DNA of 5,717 nt from Pseudomonadota bacterium. Its GTDB lineage: Bacteria; Pseudomonadota; Gammaproteobacteria; Steroidobacterales; Steroidobacteraceae. The stretch spans positions 1 to 5,717 of the forward strand of contig QGUX01000223.1 in assembly GCA_003242275.1 (NCBI GenBank), written 5' to 3'. How positions within the stretch are numbered: position 1 is the stretch's first letter; every line of letters begins with the position of its first letter. The notes beneath the pieces are model-generated. The model made no database searches and had not been told where the DNA came from. It worked only from the letters and a program-made list of their open reading frames with translations. The position numbers and the translations under genes are program-made. Shown here in pieces: positions 4,889-5,717 of this stretch.

Positions 4889-5717
4889 GTGGCGTCAGGT
4901 CGGGTAGCGAGGCTGGTCGGCGCCATCGAGGGCGGGGGCACGAAGTTCATCTGTGCCGTGGGCGACTCACGCGGCGCGGTGCTGGAACGCGTCGTCGTGC
5001 CCACCACCGATCCGGCCTCCACGCTGGGTGAGTGCCTGCGTTTCTTCGAGGCGGCCGCCACGCGGCACGGTCCGGTGCAGGCGCTGGGCATTGCCTGCTT
5101 CGGGCCGCTGCAGCTGCGGGTGGACGCCCGTGATTACGGACACCTGCTGGCCACGCCCAAGCCCGGATGGTCCGGCGCGGATGTGGTGGCTCCCTTCCGC
5201 GCCGGACTGCGCGTGCCGGTGGCGCTGGACACCGATGTGGCCGCGGCGGCGCGCGGGGAGCTGGCGCTGGGTGCCGGCAGGGGATCCGCCTCGCTGGCCT
5301 ACGTCACGGTGGGGACCGGCATCGGCGGGGCGGTGACGCCCGTGGTGCCCGGCGTTCACGCGCTGCACGCGGAGATGGGACACCTGCCGGTGCGCCGGGA
5401 TGCGCGCGACGCCGCCTTCGCCGGCACCTGTCCCTTCCACGGCGACTGCCTGGAGGGACTGGCCAGCGGACCGGCCATCCTGGCCCGCTGGGGCATGCCA
5501 CTTTCGGCGCTGCCGTCCGGCCACGAGGGGCGGGAGATCATCGGTGGCTACATCGGCCAGCTCGCCGCGGCCATCGCGCTGCTGCATTCGCCCGAAGTGC
5601 TGGTGGTAGGCGGCGGCGTGGTGTCCGATCCGCAATTGCTGCCGCAGGTCCGCGAAGCGGCACTGGCCTGCCTCGGCGGCTACCTGCCGTACCTGCGCGA
5701 TCCACCGCGGATGAACC
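4889..5717 (+). CDS. ROK-family fructokinase (3' end beyond the window)
   Basis: The first 276 codons are present and the frame is still open at the window edge; the family is about 300 residues, so most of the gene is here. The protein fits the ROK fructokinases of the YdhR/ScrK type, which phosphorylate fructose to fructose-6-phosphate with ATP. Visible features are the phosphate loop EGGGTKF (14-20), 'GIACFGPLQL' (67-76), 'TPKPGW' (89-94), the catalytic-base region DTDV (114-117, D116), 'VGTGIGG' (141-147) and the zinc-site block H160-AEMGH followed by C181-PF-H184-GD-C187. 'LEGLASGPAI' and 'VLVVGGGVVSDPQLL' follow. Residue 118 is alanine where the family often has asparagine (DVN). GTG 4889 is the first start after the in-frame TGA at 4874-4876, and GGGGGCAGG lies directly against it as a poor ribosome binding site. 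It would use the fructose released by sucrose phosphorylase. Confidence 0.9.
   Translation, partial: MASGRVARLVGAIEGGGTKFICAVGDSRGAVLERVVVPTTDPASTLGECLRFFEAAATRHGPVQALGIACFGPLQLRVDARDYGHLLATPKPGWSGADVVAPFRAGLRVPVALDTDVAAAARGELALGAGRGSASLAYVTVGTGIGGAVTPVVPGVHALHAEMGHLPVRRDARDAAFAGTCPFHGDCLEGLASGPAILARWGMPLSALPSGHEGREIIGGYIGQLAAAIALLHSPEVLVVGGGVVSDPQLLPQVREAALACLGGYLPYLRDPPRMN

Noticed and set aside
1..5717. CRISPR arrays, tRNA or rRNA genes, insertion sequence ends, phage genes
   Set aside because: No regularly spaced repeats, no tRNA-like cloverleaf, no transposase and no terminal inverted repeats were seen. The receptor remnant is not flanked by any recognisable mobile element.

Overview
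The window comes from a GC-rich proteobacterium, most likely a gammaproteobacterium. The reasons are an E. coli-type LexA box (CTGT-N8-ACAG), a PA0069-family radical SAM protein, and a sugar locus that pairs a TonB-dependent receptor with a LacI regulator and a ROK kinase. The exact taxon cannot be fixed from the sequence.

Left part (1-617, + strand): the last 19 codons of a gene whose C-terminus looks like a class I cytochrome c helix. It overlaps by ATGA a gene for a secreted SnoaL/NTF2-fold protein (57-617). A strong GC hairpin without a U-tract follows (643-671).

Middle left (689-1807, + strand): a PA0069-family radical SAM protein, related to spore photoproduct lyase. A perfect LexA box (701-716) overlaps its predicted -10 element, and the spacing suggests a leaderless mRNA. 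This is probably an SOS-induced gene, possibly for DNA repair.

Right part (1819-5717): a sucrose-type catabolic locus around a divergent control region (about 4471-4620). On the minus strand are a GH13_18 sucrose phosphorylase (2937-4439 plus stop, preceded by a 10-codon upstream ORF) and, 8 nt downstream, a LacI-family regulator (1819-2925), which converges on the radical SAM gene. On the plus strand are only the last ~78 codons of a TonB-dependent receptor (4640-4876, a deletion remnant) and then a ROK fructokinase that runs off the window (4889-5717). The control region holds a perfect 16-bp LacI-type palindrome and a degenerate second copy 74 bp away. Each overlaps the predicted -35 element of one of the two divergent promoters.

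Inferred working: sucrose crosses the outer membrane through a TonB-dependent receptor. In the cytoplasm sucrose phosphorylase splits it with phosphate into glucose-1-phosphate and fructose, the ROK kinase phosphorylates the fructose, and the LacI protein represses both arms until sugar is present. In this genome (or assembly) the receptor of the locus has lost nearly all of its coding sequence, so the operator-controlled promoter now sits close to the kinase gene. No wholly new system is visible. The points of most interest are the SOS-controlled radical SAM gene, the decayed receptor and the architecture of the control region.
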